Below, one piece after another: positions 24,022-33,015 of a stretch of DNA of 64,000 nucleotides. Position 1 is the first letter of the stretch. Each line of letters starts with the position of its first letter. The position numbers were made by a program, and so were the translations under genes. The notes beneath the pieces were generated by a model. That model was given only the letters and a program-made list of their open reading frames with translations, was not told the origin of the DNA and made no database searches. Source of the stretch: CAYPAV01 sp964408805 (lineage in GTDB: Bacteria; Pseudomonadota; Alphaproteobacteria; UBA8366); assembly GCA_964408805.1 (NCBI GenBank), contig CAYPAV010000004.1, positions 62,001 through 126,000 on the forward strand, written 5' to 3'.

Positions 24022-24852
24022 CTAACCCGCCGCGAGCTGGGGCAGGACCTGGGCCGAGCCTTTCGCCGGCAGGTCGGTGATCAGCATGTGGCCCGGGGAA
24101 TGGGTGATGCAGATCTCCGGCTTGGCGTTGGCGACGGCGACCTGCGGCGTGATCCCGCAAGCCCAGAACAGCGGCACCTCGCCCGGCATAACCTCGACAC
24201 GGTCGCAGTAATCCGGCTTGTGCACGTCGGCGATGCCGATCGCGGCGGGATCGCCGAGGTGTACCGGTGAGCCGTGGGTCAGCGGAAAGCGGCTCGTCAC
24301 CTCGATCGCGTGGATTGCGTCGGCCGGGCTGAAGGCGCGCATCGAGACCACCATGCCGCCCTCGAAGGGGCCGGATTTCACGGTCGGGATGCTGGATTTG
24401 AAGGCCGGCACGCCGGTTCCCTGTTCGAGATGGCGGAGCGGCAGGCCCTCCTCCAGCATCGCGTTTTCGAAGGAGAACGAACAGCCGAGCACGAAGGCAA
24501 CGAAATCGTCCTGCCATAGATCGCTGATGTCGGTCGGCTCGCCGACATCCTCGCCGTCACGGAAGACCCGATAACGCGGCAAGTCGGTGCGAAGGTCGAA
24601 ATCCTTGGCGATCGTCGGCAGGCTCGGATCGCCGGCCTCGGAAACGCCGACGAGCGGGCAGGGCTTGGGATTGCGCTGACAGAATGTCGCGAAATCGAGC
24701 GCGTATTTTTCCGGCAGGATACAAAGGTTTGCCTGGATATAGCCGAGCGCCAGGCCGGCCGTATCGCTTGTATGCTGGCCGGCGCGAATCAGGCGGCGCA
24801 CCTCGCCCGGCGGCAATTCCGAAATGTTTCTCAGAGACTGAACCGAACTCAT
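24022..24852 (-). CDS. DUF1445 / D-glutamate cyclase-like putative hydro-lyase
   Basis: A 276-residue protein with the family's landmarks: the N-terminal HTSDTAGLALGYIQANL region, DDFVAFVLGCSFSFE, a central NxxMLEEGLPLRHLE-type segment, GEVPLFWACGITPQ, and the closing ITHSPGHMLITDLP. Proteins of this family (PF07286) are annotated as putative hydro-lyases, and one mitochondrial relative is D-glutamate cyclase, which cyclises D-glutamate to 5-oxo-D-proline. Length is normal. The start is the Met of MSSVQSLRNI with GGGAGAGA upstream. No operon partner on its strand. Role in hydroxy- or amino-acid turnover is inferred from the neighbours only. Confidence 0.75.
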   Translation of the reverse strand: MSSVQSLRNISELPPGEVRRLIRAGQHTSDTAGLALGYIQANLCILPEKYALDFATFCQRNPKPCPLVGVSEAGDPSLPTIAKDFDLRTDLPRYRVFRDGEDVGEPTDISDLWQDDFVAFVLGCSFSFENAMLEEGLPLRHLEQGTGVPAFKSSIPTVKSGPFEGGMVVSMRAFSPADAIHAIEVTSRFPLTHGSPVHLGDPAAIGIADVHKPDYCDRVEVMPGEVPLFWACGITPQVAVANAKPEICITHSPGHMLITDLPAKGSAQVLPQLAAG

Positions 24853-24971
24853 GCTTTCTCTCCCAAGGGATCGATTTCCGCCATCATCGGCGTATTCCCG
24901 TTTCGAGTCCAATCAATCGCTTGTCGGCCGCCCCTTGAATGCGAGGTAGGGAACCCCCAATATCCCGAGCC

Positions 24972-25772
24972 ATGAAATGGCTGAAGCGCATCGGCGTTCT
25001 GGTCGCCGTTCTGGTCGCCGGCCCGTTCTTGGTTTTGGGCGGAGGAGATGTCATGGGCAAGGCGTGGTGGGAAGCCTCGCGAGAGTCGGCCGGGATCGCC
25101 CCCGAACCGGCGACGACACCGGAAGCGGTGGTGCAGGTCTATGCGGCTCGTGCCTTCAGCTGGCGCGGTGCCTTCGGCGTGCATACCTGGATTTCTGTCA
25201 AGCCGACCGGTGCCGCCCATTACACTGTCTACCAGGTCGTCGGCTGGCGCGCCTATCGCGGCCAGAGCACTCTCGTTATCGAACGGGACGCGCCGGATCG
25301 TCTCTGGTACGACAGCCGACCCATCGTGCTCGCCGATCTTCGCGGCGACGGGGTCGATGCGATCATCGAGAAGATCGACAGGGTTGCCCGCGCCTATCCC
25401 TATCAAGACACCTATACGCTCTGGCCCGGCCCCAACAGCAATACCTTTACCGCCTGGGTGGGACGGCGGGTGCCGGCGCTGAAACTCGATCTGCCGCCGA
25501 CCGCGATCGGCAAGGACTGGCTCGGCGATGAAGGCGTTTTTGCCAAGGCGCCGTCTGGGACCGGGTTCCAGTTCTCGCTATTCGGCCTTGCGGGTGTTCT
25601 CGTCGGCGCCGAAGAGGGTATCGAGTTCAATTTCGCGGGGCTGAGCTTCGGGCTCGATCCGCTCGATCTGGCGCTGCGGCTGCCGGGGTTCGGCCATGTC
25701 TCTCTCGGGGCCGCCGACGTTGCGCCGATCCGACTTTCCGCGCAGCCTGAGGTGACGGGTGCCGTGAAATGA
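24972..25772 (+). CDS. DUF3750 domain-containing membrane-anchored protein
   Basis: The 266-residue protein has an N-terminal hydrophobic segment (about residues 6-24, KRIGVLVAVLVAGPFLVLGG) that serves as signal anchor. The single domain that follows contains VVQVYAARAFSWRGAFGVHTWI, RLWYDSRPIVLADLRG, YPYQDTYTLWPGPNSNTF and a FNFAGLSFGLDP strand, which I recognise as DUF3750. The function is unknown. The His and Trp-rich strands recall papain-like or PG-associated periplasmic proteins, but no catalytic set is evident. The start is the Met of MKWLKRIGV. It lies 37 bp before the co-chaperone gene. Confidence 0.65.
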   Translation: MKWLKRIGVLVAVLVAGPFLVLGGGDVMGKAWWEASRESAGIAPEPATTPEAVVQVYAARAFSWRGAFGVHTWISVKPTGAAHYTVYQVVGWRAYRGQSTLVIERDAPDRLWYDSRPIVLADLRGDGVDAIIEKIDRVARAYPYQDTYTLWPGPNSNTFTAWVGRRVPALKLDLPPTAIGKDWLGDEGVFAKAPSGTGFQFSLFGLAGVLVGAEEGIEFNFAGLSFGLDPLDLALRLPGFGHVSLGAADVAPIRLSAQPEVTGAVK

Positions 25773-25809
25773 AGTCCGGATTAGCCGGCGCGCGATCGAA
25801 CGACGGTTC

Positions 25810-26538
25810 ATGAGCATTTGGGGCAAGATCATTGGCGGGGCCGCGGGCTTTGCGCTTGGCGGGCCGCTTGGCGCCTTGATCGGCGCGGTCGCGGGGCATG
25901 CGGTCGATCGAGCCCGGTCGCAAGCGGACGGCGATACCGATTCGACCAAATCGGTCGCATTTACGATTGGCGTCATCGCTCTTGGCGCAAAGATGGCGAA
26001 GGCGGACGGCGTCGTCACCCGCGACGAGGTTGATGCCTTCAAGGAAGTTTTCCGCGTCCCGCCCGAGGAGGCGAAAAACGTCTCCCGCGTCTTCAACACG
26101 GCGCGCCGCGACAGCCGCGGCTTTGAACCCTATGCCCGCCAGATCGCCGAGATGTTCCACGACAACCCGGCAGTGCTGGAGGAGCTGGTGTACTGCCTGG
26201 CTCATATCGCGCGGGCCGACGGGGTGGTGCACGAGAACGAAATCACCTACCTGAAGGCCGTCTCCGACATTTTCGGCCTCGACGAACATGCCTTCGAGCG
26301 GATCACCGCCTTCGGCGTTGAAAACGGCGAGGCCGATCCCTACCAGGTGCTCGGAGTCGAGCACGATATCTCCGACGACGACTTGAAGAGCGCCTATCGC
26401 GGCCTCGTCCGCGAGAACCATCCCGACCGCCTGATCGCCGAGGGCATGCCCGAGGAACTCGTCGACCTCGCCAACGACCGGCTGGCTGGAATCAACGACG
26501 CCTATGACCGGATTACCGCCCAGCGCGGCCTGAATTGA
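25810..26538 (+). CDS. DjlA-like co-chaperone (TerB domain plus J domain)
   Basis: A 242-residue protein beginning with a glycine-rich hydrophobic segment (IIGGAAGFALGGPLGALIGA) that resembles the DjlA membrane anchor. A helical TerB domain with two DGVV metal-site-like repeats (near 67 and 138) follows, and a C-terminal J domain (DPYQVLGVEHDISDDDLKSA) carries the essential HPD at 204-206, which stimulates the ATPase of DnaK. DjlA-type proteins recruit DnaK to the inner membrane in envelope stress. The amidase gene starts four bases after its stop, so the pair are coupled. Confidence 0.85.
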   Translation: MSIWGKIIGGAAGFALGGPLGALIGAVAGHAVDRARSQADGDTDSTKSVAFTIGVIALGAKMAKADGVVTRDEVDAFKEVFRVPPEEAKNVSRVFNTARRDSRGFEPYARQIAEMFHDNPAVLEELVYCLAHIARADGVVHENEITYLKAVSDIFGLDEHAFERITAFGVENGEADPYQVLGVEHDISDDDLKSAYRGLVRENHPDRLIAEGMPEELVDLANDRLAGINDAYDRITAQRGLN

Positions 26539-26542
26539 TCCC

Positions 26543-27226
26543 ATGACGGGGCTCGACATCCTCGCCCGGCCCTCGCCCAATTTCGACGATCGGGGAAGTC
26601 TGCCGATCGACATGCTGGTGCTGCACTATACGGGCATGAAAACGGCGGCGGCGGCGCTGGCGCGCCTGACCGATGCCGCGGCGAAGGTCAGTGCGCATTA
26701 CCTGATCGAGGAGACGGGTGAAGTCTTTCGATTGGTCGACGAGGCTCGACGCGCTTGGCATGCCGGTGTCGCGTCATGGCGAGGTGACGACAATATCAAT
26801 GCGCGATCGATCGGCATCGAGCTCGTCAACCCGGGTCATGAGTTCGGCTATCGTAACTTTCCCGAGGCGCAGATGGTGGCGCTCGAGGCGCTGGCGCGAG
26901 AGATCCTGGCACGCCACCCAATCCCGGCCCGGAACGTCGTCGGCCACGCCGATGTGGCACCGGCGCGGCGGCAGGATCCGGGCGAGCTGTTCGATTGGCC
27001 CCGGCTGGCCGGTGCCGGTATCGGTCTCTGGCCCGTCCCGGAAGTGGCACCCGCCGAGGCTTTGACGGAATTGCTGGCGGTCTACGGCTACGAAGTGGCG
27101 GCGGACGGCGTCGTCACCGCCTTCCAGCGCCATTTCCGTCCGGCTCGGGTCGACGGTGTTGCCGACGACGAATGCGCCGGTCTCGCGGCTGGATTGCTGA
27201 AAGCGGTCGAAGCGGCGGCCGAATGA
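26543..27226 (+). CDS. N-acetylmuramoyl-L-alanine amidase, AmpD/AmiD type
   Basis: Residues 1-150 are an amidase_2 (zinc) domain: MLVLHYTG with His28, SAHYLIEETGE, the catalytic Glu93 in IGIELVNPG, and VVGHADVAPARRQDPG with His135 and Asp145. A small C-terminal peptidoglycan-binding-like helical domain (about 168-227, YGYEVAADGVVTAFQRHFRP) follows, which the short cytoplasmic AmpD lacks. The enzyme cuts the bond between N-acetyl- or 1,6-anhydro-MurNAc and L-alanine in cell-wall turnover. There is no signal peptide, so a cytoplasmic recycling role is more likely than AmiD's periplasmic one. Ends 16 bp before the RNase P RNA. Confidence 0.85.
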   Translation: MTGLDILARPSPNFDDRGSLPIDMLVLHYTGMKTAAAALARLTDAAAKVSAHYLIEETGEVFRLVDEARRAWHAGVASWRGDDNINARSIGIELVNPGHEFGYRNFPEAQMVALEALAREILARHPIPARNVVGHADVAPARRQDPGELFDWPRLAGAGIGLWPVPEVAPAEALTELLAVYGYEVAADGVVTAFQRHFRPARVDGVADDECAGLAAGLLKAVEAAAE

Positions 27227-27242
27227 GCCTATAATGAAAGAC

Positions 27243-27666
<424 letters not shown>

Positions 27667-27872
27667 CTTCCATGCCAACCCAAACCCGAGGCTACGACCG
27701 ACGAACGAGAACAAAACATAAACAATATTCGAACGTCGGTGCCTTGCGATTCTTTTTTCGAACATTGGAACACCACACCTTGTGTTACAATTTCGATTAG
27801 ATACGAGTCTTTGATTATTTGAAGAGAACATGTAATATTATTTTTATTCCATACTATTACTTTTTCTTTCCA

Positions 27873-27901
27873 TTGACTTTCCATTTTATCCCATGATATC
27901 C
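27873..27901 (+). promoter_or_regulatory. Probable promoter of the mraZ division operon
   Basis: TTGACT (27873-27878) is a near-perfect -35 box. Seventeen bases later lies ATATCC (27896-27901), a weak -10. The two boxes lie inside the repeated MraZ-type sites, so binding there would block RNA polymerase. Confidence 0.5.
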
Positions 27902-27913
27902 CAATAAATCCCA
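27879..27913 (+). promoter_or_regulatory. MraZ operator: four 10-bp-spaced repeats
   Basis: TCCCA occurs at 27889-27893, 27899-27903 and 27909-27913, with a degenerate TTCCA at 27879-27883, all exactly ten bases apart (TGGGA on the other strand). Spaced TGGG repeats on one helical face upstream of mraZ are the known binding pattern of the ring-shaped MraZ regulator, which represses its own operon. They overlap the promoter, as expected for autorepression. Confidence 0.75.
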
Positions 27914-28019
27914 TGTTCTTAAGCATGCCTTCGTCTGTCCGGATGGCAGCCCGATAACGGGTTCAACTGGTCGCGAGGGCACCATGGGACTGGATAGGGG
28001 AAGGTGGAGTGTCGTGGCG

Positions 28020-28478
28020 ATGGCTTTGTTCGCCGGCACATACGAGAACAAGATCGACCGGAAGGGCCGGGTGTCGCTTCCGGCGGACTTCCGTTCCGAA
28101 CTGCCCGTCGAGGGCAATCGGTTGATCTATGTCTACCCATCGCCCCGCGGCGGCGCCCTCGAGGCCTGCGACCGGGCCTTCATGCAGCGGATGTCGGACA
28201 GTCTCGAACAATTCGATATGTTCTCCGACGAGGAAGACGATCTCGCCTCGATCATCGTCGCGGCGGCGCGGCGTATCTCGCTCGATGGCGAGGGCCGGAT
28301 CATCCTGCCGCCGGAGTTGATCGAATTCGCCGGTGTTGACGGGCAGGTGACCTTCGTCGGCCGGGGTGCCCGTTTTCAGATGTGGTCGCCCGAGACCTTT
28401 GCCCGCCACGCCGCGGAGGCGCGAGACCGCGCCCGCGGCCGGACCATGCGGCTGGTGCCGCCGGAGGACCGGGAATGA
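28020..28478 (+). CDS. mraZ: Transcriptional regulator MraZ
   Basis: A 152-residue protein with two SpoVT/AbrB-like swapped-hairpin repeats: ENKIDRKGRVSLPADFR (about 8-24) and ISLDGEGRIILPPELIE (about 86-102). MraZ oligomerises into rings that bind spaced repeats ahead of its own gene and tune the division and cell-wall operon; four such repeats lie about 110 bp upstream. I place the start at the Met of MALFAGTYENK, the family's usual N-terminus, with GGAG ten bases before. A GTG two codons earlier and a longer frame from 27984 are alternatives. The stop overlaps the rsmH start. Confidence 0.93.
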   Translation: MALFAGTYENKIDRKGRVSLPADFRSELPVEGNRLIYVYPSPRGGALEACDRAFMQRMSDSLEQFDMFSDEEDDLASIIVAAARRISLDGEGRIILPPELIEFAGVDGQVTFVGRGARFQMWSPETFARHAAEARDRARGRTMRLVPPEDRE

Positions 28479-29434
28479 ATGCCGGCGGCCACATGCCGGT
28501 GATGCTCGACGAGGTGCTGGCCATGCTCTCACCCCGCGACGGCGGCGCCTATGTCGACGGCACCTTCGGCGCCGGCGGATATACCAGCGCCATCCTGGCG
28601 GCGGCCGATACCACGGTCTGGGCGATCGACCGCGATCCCGAAGCGGTGGCCCGCGGCCGGGTTCTCGCTGCCGAATTTCCGGACCGGCTTACCGTGCTCC
28701 AGGGCTGCTTCGGCGAGATGCGGACACTGCTTCGCGAAGCCGGTATCGAGAAGGTCGACGGCGTCGTGCTCGATCTCGGCGTCTCCTCGTTCCAGCTCGA
28801 CGATCCGGCGCGCGGGTTTTCCTTCCGGTTCGACGGGCCTCTCGATATGCGAATGGCGGGGGCCGGGGATACCGCCGCGGACATCGTCAACACCATGGAC
28901 GAGACGGCCTTGGCCGACATCATCCACCGGCTTGGCGAGGAACGCCGCGCCCGCCGGGTCGCCAAGGCGATCGTCGCCGCGCGCGCCGAGGCGCCGATCA
29001 CCGGCACCGCCCGGCTGGCCGAGATAGTGCGCGGGGTCGTGCCAAAGGGCCGCGGCCGAATAGATCCCGCGACACGCACCTTCATGGCGCTTCGGCTTCA
29101 TGTGAACGGCGAGCTGGCCGAACTCGATGCCGGTCTCGGCGCCGCCGAGGCGCTCTTGGCGCCGGGCGGACGTCTCGTCGTCGTCGCCTTCCATTCGCTT
29201 GAGGATCGCCGGGTCAAGACCTTCATGCGGACGCGCGGTGGCGTGACACCCGGCGTCTCGCGACATCAGCCGGCAACGGCTCCAAGGCGGGCGCCGAGTT
29301 TCCGGCTCCTGCGGCGGGGCACGATCAAGCCCAGCGATGCAGAGGCGGCGCGGAACCCGCGCGCGCGGTCGGCCCGACTGCGGGCGGCCGAGCGAACCGA
29401 CGCCGATGCCTGGCCCTTGGAGGACGCGGCATGA
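28475..29434 (+). CDS. rsmH: 16S rRNA (cytosine(1402)-N(4))-methyltransferase
   Basis: The 319-residue SAM-dependent enzyme modifies C1402 in the ribosomal P site. Seen are HMPVMLDEVLAMLSP, the SAM loop DGTFGAGGYT, DRDPEA, GVVLDLGVSSFQLD, the FRFDGPLDMRM segment and the C-terminal AFHSLEDRRVKTFM. The length is standard. The ATG overlaps the mraZ stop by four bases and its own stop overlaps ftsL likewise. The C-terminal ten residues are Ala/Asp-rich and variable in the family. Confidence 0.95.
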   Translation: MNAGGHMPVMLDEVLAMLSPRDGGAYVDGTFGAGGYTSAILAAADTTVWAIDRDPEAVARGRVLAAEFPDRLTVLQGCFGEMRTLLREAGIEKVDGVVLDLGVSSFQLDDPARGFSFRFDGPLDMRMAGAGDTAADIVNTMDETALADIIHRLGEERRARRVAKAIVAARAEAPITGTARLAEIVRGVVPKGRGRIDPATRTFMALRLHVNGELAELDAGLGAAEALLAPGGRLVVVAFHSLEDRRVKTFMRTRGGVTPGVSRHQPATAPRRAPSFRLLRRGTIKPSDAEAARNPRARSARLRAAERTDADAWPLEDAA

Positions 29435-29796
29435 AGCTGATCGCCGTCGCCACATGGAGCGTGCTCGCGACCATGGCTGTCGCCGCGATGTTCCACATCA
29501 CCTTCGAGGTCGAGAAGCTGGAAGCGGGGCTCGGTCTCCTCAATCGCCAAATCGCGGAGGAGCAGGAAAGTATTCACGTCCTGCAGGCGGAATGGAGTTA
29601 TCTCAACCGGCCGCAGCGGCTGGAGGAACTGTCGCGCGAACTTCTGCCCAACCTGGCGCCGGTGCGGGCCGACCAATTCGTGTCGATCGGCGGCCTGCCG
29701 ATCCGGCCCGCGGCCGTAAACGAAAAGGCAGCAATTCGAACGCCAACCGGTTTCGTGCCCGCGATCGCACTCCGCCCGGGAGGGCATTCGAGATGA
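29431..29796 (+). CDS. ftsL: Cell division protein FtsL
   Basis: A small (121-residue) bitopic protein with an N-terminal membrane span at about 4-22 and a leucine-rich coiled coil at about 28-70 (EVEKLEAGLGLLNRQIAEEQ), ending in a short periplasmic tail. FtsL sequences diverge widely, so the call rests on size, topology and its fixed place between rsmH and ftsI. It joins FtsB and FtsQ in the divisome and helps activate FtsWI. Four-base overlaps at both ends couple it to its neighbours. Confidence 0.85.
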   Translation: MKLIAVATWSVLATMAVAAMFHITFEVEKLEAGLGLLNRQIAEEQESIHVLQAEWSYLNRPQRLEELSRELLPNLAPVRADQFVSIGGLPIRPAAVNEKAAIRTPTGFVPAIALRPGGHSR

Positions 29797-31559
29797 TGTC
29801 ACGTCTAAAACGCGCGCGTCGCCTGGCGCAGCCCTCGCCGGCTGCTCAACGAGCCGGCCGTCGCCGTCCCTCCATTCCGTGCCCGGCCGAGGTCGAGACC
29901 GGGCCCGTCCGCGAGGCGCTTGAGATCGGCCGCAACCGGCTGATCGTCGCCGGCGCAGTATTGACGCTCGGCTTCGTTGTCGTGGCGTTCCGGCTGATCG
30001 ATATAACACTCCTGCAGGCGGCGACCGAACCCCGCATCGCCCAGGCGTCGAAGGCCTCCACCATTCAGCTCTCGCGCGCTGATATCGTCGATCGCAACGG
30101 CGTTCTCTTGGCGACCAGTCTGCCGACCGCCTCGCTCTACGCCAATCCGCGCCAGATTCCCGATGCCGACGAGACCGCTCGGCGTTTGGCCGGCGCGTTG
30201 CCCGAACTCGACGCGAAACGCCTCGTGCGGCGCCTGAAACGCGATCGTGCTTTCGTCTGGATCAAGCGGAAACTGACACCAAATCAGCGGAAAAGAGTCC
30301 TCGAGCTCGGCCTGCCCGGCGTTGATTTCCGGCGCGAGGAGGCGCGGGTCTATCCTCAAGGGCGGTTGATGTCTCACATGCTCGGGTATGTCGATGTCGA
30401 CGAGACCGGCATCGCCGGTGTCGAGCGGCGCTTCGATGTCGATCTCCGGGAACGCCAATCGCCGCTCGAACTCAGCATCGATGTTCGTTATCAGCACATC
30501 CTCTGCCGCGAGTTAGCGCAGGCACGAGATGACTTCTCGGCTATCGGCGCCGCCGGTTTGATCCTCGATGTGAGGACCAGTGAGGTTCGCGCCATGTGCT
30601 CGCTGCCCGACTTCGATCCCAATCGGATTGGCGAGACCCCGAAATCGGCGCGGTTCAATCGCGCCGCCCTTGGTGTCTACGAGCTCGGCTCCGCCTTCAA
30701 GATCTTCACCACCGCAATGGCTCTCGACGTCGGCGTGGCGGGGCTCGACAAGAAATTCGATGCGACCAAGCCGCTGAAGATTTCCCGTTTCACGATCCGC
30801 GATTTCCACGCTAAGCGTCGCTGGCTCTCGGTCTCCGAGATATTCATGTATTCGTCCAACATCGGCGCGGCGCGATTGGCGATGGAAGTCGGCGGGACCC
30901 GTCAGCGGGATTTCCTGGATCGTCTCGGCCTTCTGAAACCGGCGGCAATCGAGTTGCCGGAGGTCGGCTCCCCGATGTCGCCTCGCGTCTGGCGGCCGAT
31001 CAATACGATGACCATCGGTTTCGGCCATGGCATTGCCGTCAGCCCGCTGCAACTGACCGCCGGCGTCGCCGCGATGGTCAATGGTGGCACCTTCCGTCAG
31101 CCGACCCTTTTGCGTCGTGATCCCGAGGCGTCGGGCCGCCGGGTGATCTCGGAGCGGACATCGAAACGGATGCGTCGCCTGATGCGCCTCGTCGTCGAAC
31201 GAGGCACCGGCGGCAAGGCCGATGCGGTCGGCTATCTCGTCGGTGGCAAGACCGGGACGGCGGAGAAGTCGGGCGTTGGCGGATATGCCCGCCAGGCACT
31301 TCTGTCTTCCTTCGTCGGCGCCTTTCCCATCGATTTACCGTGCTACGTGATCTTCGTCATGCTGGACGAGCCGAAGGGCATCAAGGCGTCGGCCGGTTAT
31401 GCCACCGGCGGCTGGGTGGCGGCGCCCGCCGTCGGCCGGATCGTGAAGGGCATCGCCCCCATCGCGGGCATTCGGCCCGAACCCATCGAGGTGCCATCGG
31501 TTCGCCGCGATTTCGCCATGGATAGGCCCTCGGAGCCGGACAGACTTGCGACTTTCTGA
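29793..31559 (+). CDS. ftsI: Septal peptidoglycan transpeptidase FtsI (PBP3)
   Basis: The 588-residue class B penicillin-binding protein has a basic cytoplasmic tail and a single membrane span (about 50-70). A dimerisation (pedestal) domain follows, then the transpeptidase domain with SxxK at Ser300-Ala-Phe-Lys303, SxN at Ser354-Ser-Asn356 and KTG at 486-488. It cross-links septal peptidoglycan with FtsW as partner glycosyltransferase. The catalytic serine sits in ELGSAFK where most relatives read EPGSTFK. The start ATG overlaps the ftsL stop; murE begins inside its 3' end (14-bp overlap). Confidence 0.95.
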   Translation: MMSRLKRARRLAQPSPAAQRAGRRRPSIPCPAEVETGPVREALEIGRNRLIVAGAVLTLGFVVVAFRLIDITLLQAATEPRIAQASKASTIQLSRADIVDRNGVLLATSLPTASLYANPRQIPDADETARRLAGALPELDAKRLVRRLKRDRAFVWIKRKLTPNQRKRVLELGLPGVDFRREEARVYPQGRLMSHMLGYVDVDETGIAGVERRFDVDLRERQSPLELSIDVRYQHILCRELAQARDDFSAIGAAGLILDVRTSEVRAMCSLPDFDPNRIGETPKSARFNRAALGVYELGSAFKIFTTAMALDVGVAGLDKKFDATKPLKISRFTIRDFHAKRRWLSVSEIFMYSSNIGAARLAMEVGGTRQRDFLDRLGLLKPAAIELPEVGSPMSPRVWRPINTMTIGFGHGIAVSPLQLTAGVAAMVNGGTFRQPTLLRRDPEASGRRVISERTSKRMRRLMRLVVERGTGGKADAVGYLVGGKTGTAEKSGVGGYARQALLSSFVGAFPIDLPCYVIFVMLDEPKGIKASAGYATGGWVAAPAVGRIVKGIAPIAGIRPEPIEVPSVRRDFAMDRPSEPDRLATF

Positions 31560-33015
31560 CCTTCTTGATGGAGCGAATTTGGACCAAGCGACGGTTCTCG
31601 ACGATGTGAAGATCACGGGCCTTTCGGCGGATAGCCGGACGGTCCGTCCGGGGTTCTTGTTTGCCGCGATTCCGGGAACCCGGCTCGACGGGCGGAATTT
31701 CATCGACGCCGCAGTGCGGGCCGGCGCGGCGGCCGTGCTGGCCCCGCCCGATGTGACTCCGGCGGTCGTGACCCCTGGTGTCTCGCTGATTACCGACGAA
31801 AATCCGCGCCGCAGCCTGGCTCGTCTGGCCGCTGCCTTCTACGGCCCGCATCCCGACTCCGTGGTCGCGGTGACCGGCACCAACGGCAAGACCTCGGTCG
31901 CCCAATTCACCCGTCAGCTCTGGACCGCGCTTGGCGAGAAGGCGGCGAGCATCGGTACACTCGGATTCCAGGACCCGTCGGGAAGCCAGACCGGCAATCT
32001 CACCACCCCCGATCCGGTGGAGCTTCACCGCCGGCTCCATGATCTTGCCGCCGACGGCGTCGGTTGCGTCGCCATGGAGGCGTCGAGCCACGGACTCGAA
32101 CAATATCGGCTCGACGGGGTTCCGGTCCGGGCCGCGGCCTTCACCAACCTCTCGCGCGATCATCTCGATTATCACGGCTCCATGGCCGCCTACCGGACGG
32201 CCAAGCTCCGGCTCTTCCGCGAGTTGCTGATGCCGGGCGGGGCCATGGTCATCAACGCCGAGACGCCCGAATACCCGGCCCTGGTGCAGATTGCCGAGGA
32301 GCGGGGTCTTGATCTCTACGGCTATGGGCTGGAGAAAGGGGATATCCGCTGTCATCGGATGATCCCGGGCCCCGAGGGCTGGACACTCGATCTCGAGGTG
32401 CTGGGCACGCGCCACGCGGTCGAATTGCCGCTGATCGGCTCGTTTCAGGTATCGAACGCACTCGCGGCCCTTGGTCTGGTGATCGGCTGCGGCGCGGAAT
32501 ACGCGGCGGCGACGGACGCCTTGGCCCGGCTCGAAGGGGTCGCGGGGCGGATGGAGACGGTCGCCGAGACGTCCGCCGGCGCACGGGTGATCGTCGATTA
32601 TGCCCACACGCCGGATGCGCTCGAAGCCGTCCTCACGGCCGTTCGTCCGCATGTCGGTCGGCGGCTCATCGTCGTCTTCGGCTGCGGCGGCGACCGGGAT
32701 ACCGGAAAGCGGCCCGAGATGGGTGCCATTGCGGCGCGGTTGGCCGACGGCATCATCGTGACCGACGACAATCCGCGCACCGAGGATCCGGGACGCATCA
32801 GGCGCGAGATCATCGCCGCTTGCCCGGACAGCATCGAGGTCGCCGGGCGGCGGGACGCGATCGGTGTCGCGATCTCCGAATTGGCCGAAGGCGATCTCCT
32901 GGTCGTCGCCGGCAAGGGGCACGAGACCGGCCAGATCGTCGGCGACGAGACCCTTCCTTTCGTCGATGCCGAGGTGGTCCGCGAATTCATCGGGGGAGCG
33001 CCACATGCTCTATAA
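31546..33015 (+). CDS. murE: UDP-MurNAc-L-Ala-D-Glu:meso-diaminopimelate ligase
   Basis: A Mur ligase of 489 residues: N-terminal UDP-binding domain (GLSADSRTVRPGFLFAAIPG), ATP loop AVTGTNGKTSVAQ (about 105-117), carbamylated-Lys region and C-terminal domain with DYAHTPDALEAVL. DNPRTEDP (about 406-413) is the DNPR motif that selects meso-diaminopimelate over lysine, so the organism has DAP-type peptidoglycan. A TTG start is used, inside ftsI. Directly after it comes mraY; the D-Ala-D-Ala ligase gene murF that normally sits between the two is missing. The 11-bp overlap with mraY shows the junction is tight. Confidence 0.95.
   Translation: MRLSDLLDGANLDQATVLDDVKITGLSADSRTVRPGFLFAAIPGTRLDGRNFIDAAVRAGAAAVLAPPDVTPAVVTPGVSLITDENPRRSLARLAAAFYGPHPDSVVAVTGTNGKTSVAQFTRQLWTALGEKAASIGTLGFQDPSGSQTGNLTTPDPVELHRRLHDLAADGVGCVAMEASSHGLEQYRLDGVPVRAAAFTNLSRDHLDYHGSMAAYRTAKLRLFRELLMPGGAMVINAETPEYPALVQIAEERGLDLYGYGLEKGDIRCHRMIPGPEGWTLDLEVLGTRHAVELPLIGSFQVSNALAALGLVIGCGAEYAAATDALARLEGVAGRMETVAETSAGARVIVDYAHTPDALEAVLTAVRPHVGRRLIVVFGCGGDRDTGKRPEMGAIAARLADGIIVTDDNPRTEDPGRIRREIIAACPDSIEVAGRRDAIGVAISELAEGDLLVVAGKGHETGQIVGDETLPFVDAEVVREFIGGAPHAL

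Larger units (their letters stand above)
27667..28019. other. AT-rich intergenic region between rnpB and mraZ
   Basis: A 353-bp gap. Bases from about 27700 to 27930 are much richer in A and T than the surroundings, with T-runs at 27753-27758 and around 27841-27870. Apart from the promoter and repeats annotated separately, no open frame or RNA fold convinced me. AT-rich leaders of this kind are typical of a strong division-operon promoter region. A T-run around 27753 might help end rnpB transcription, but no stable hairpin precedes it. Confidence 0.5.
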
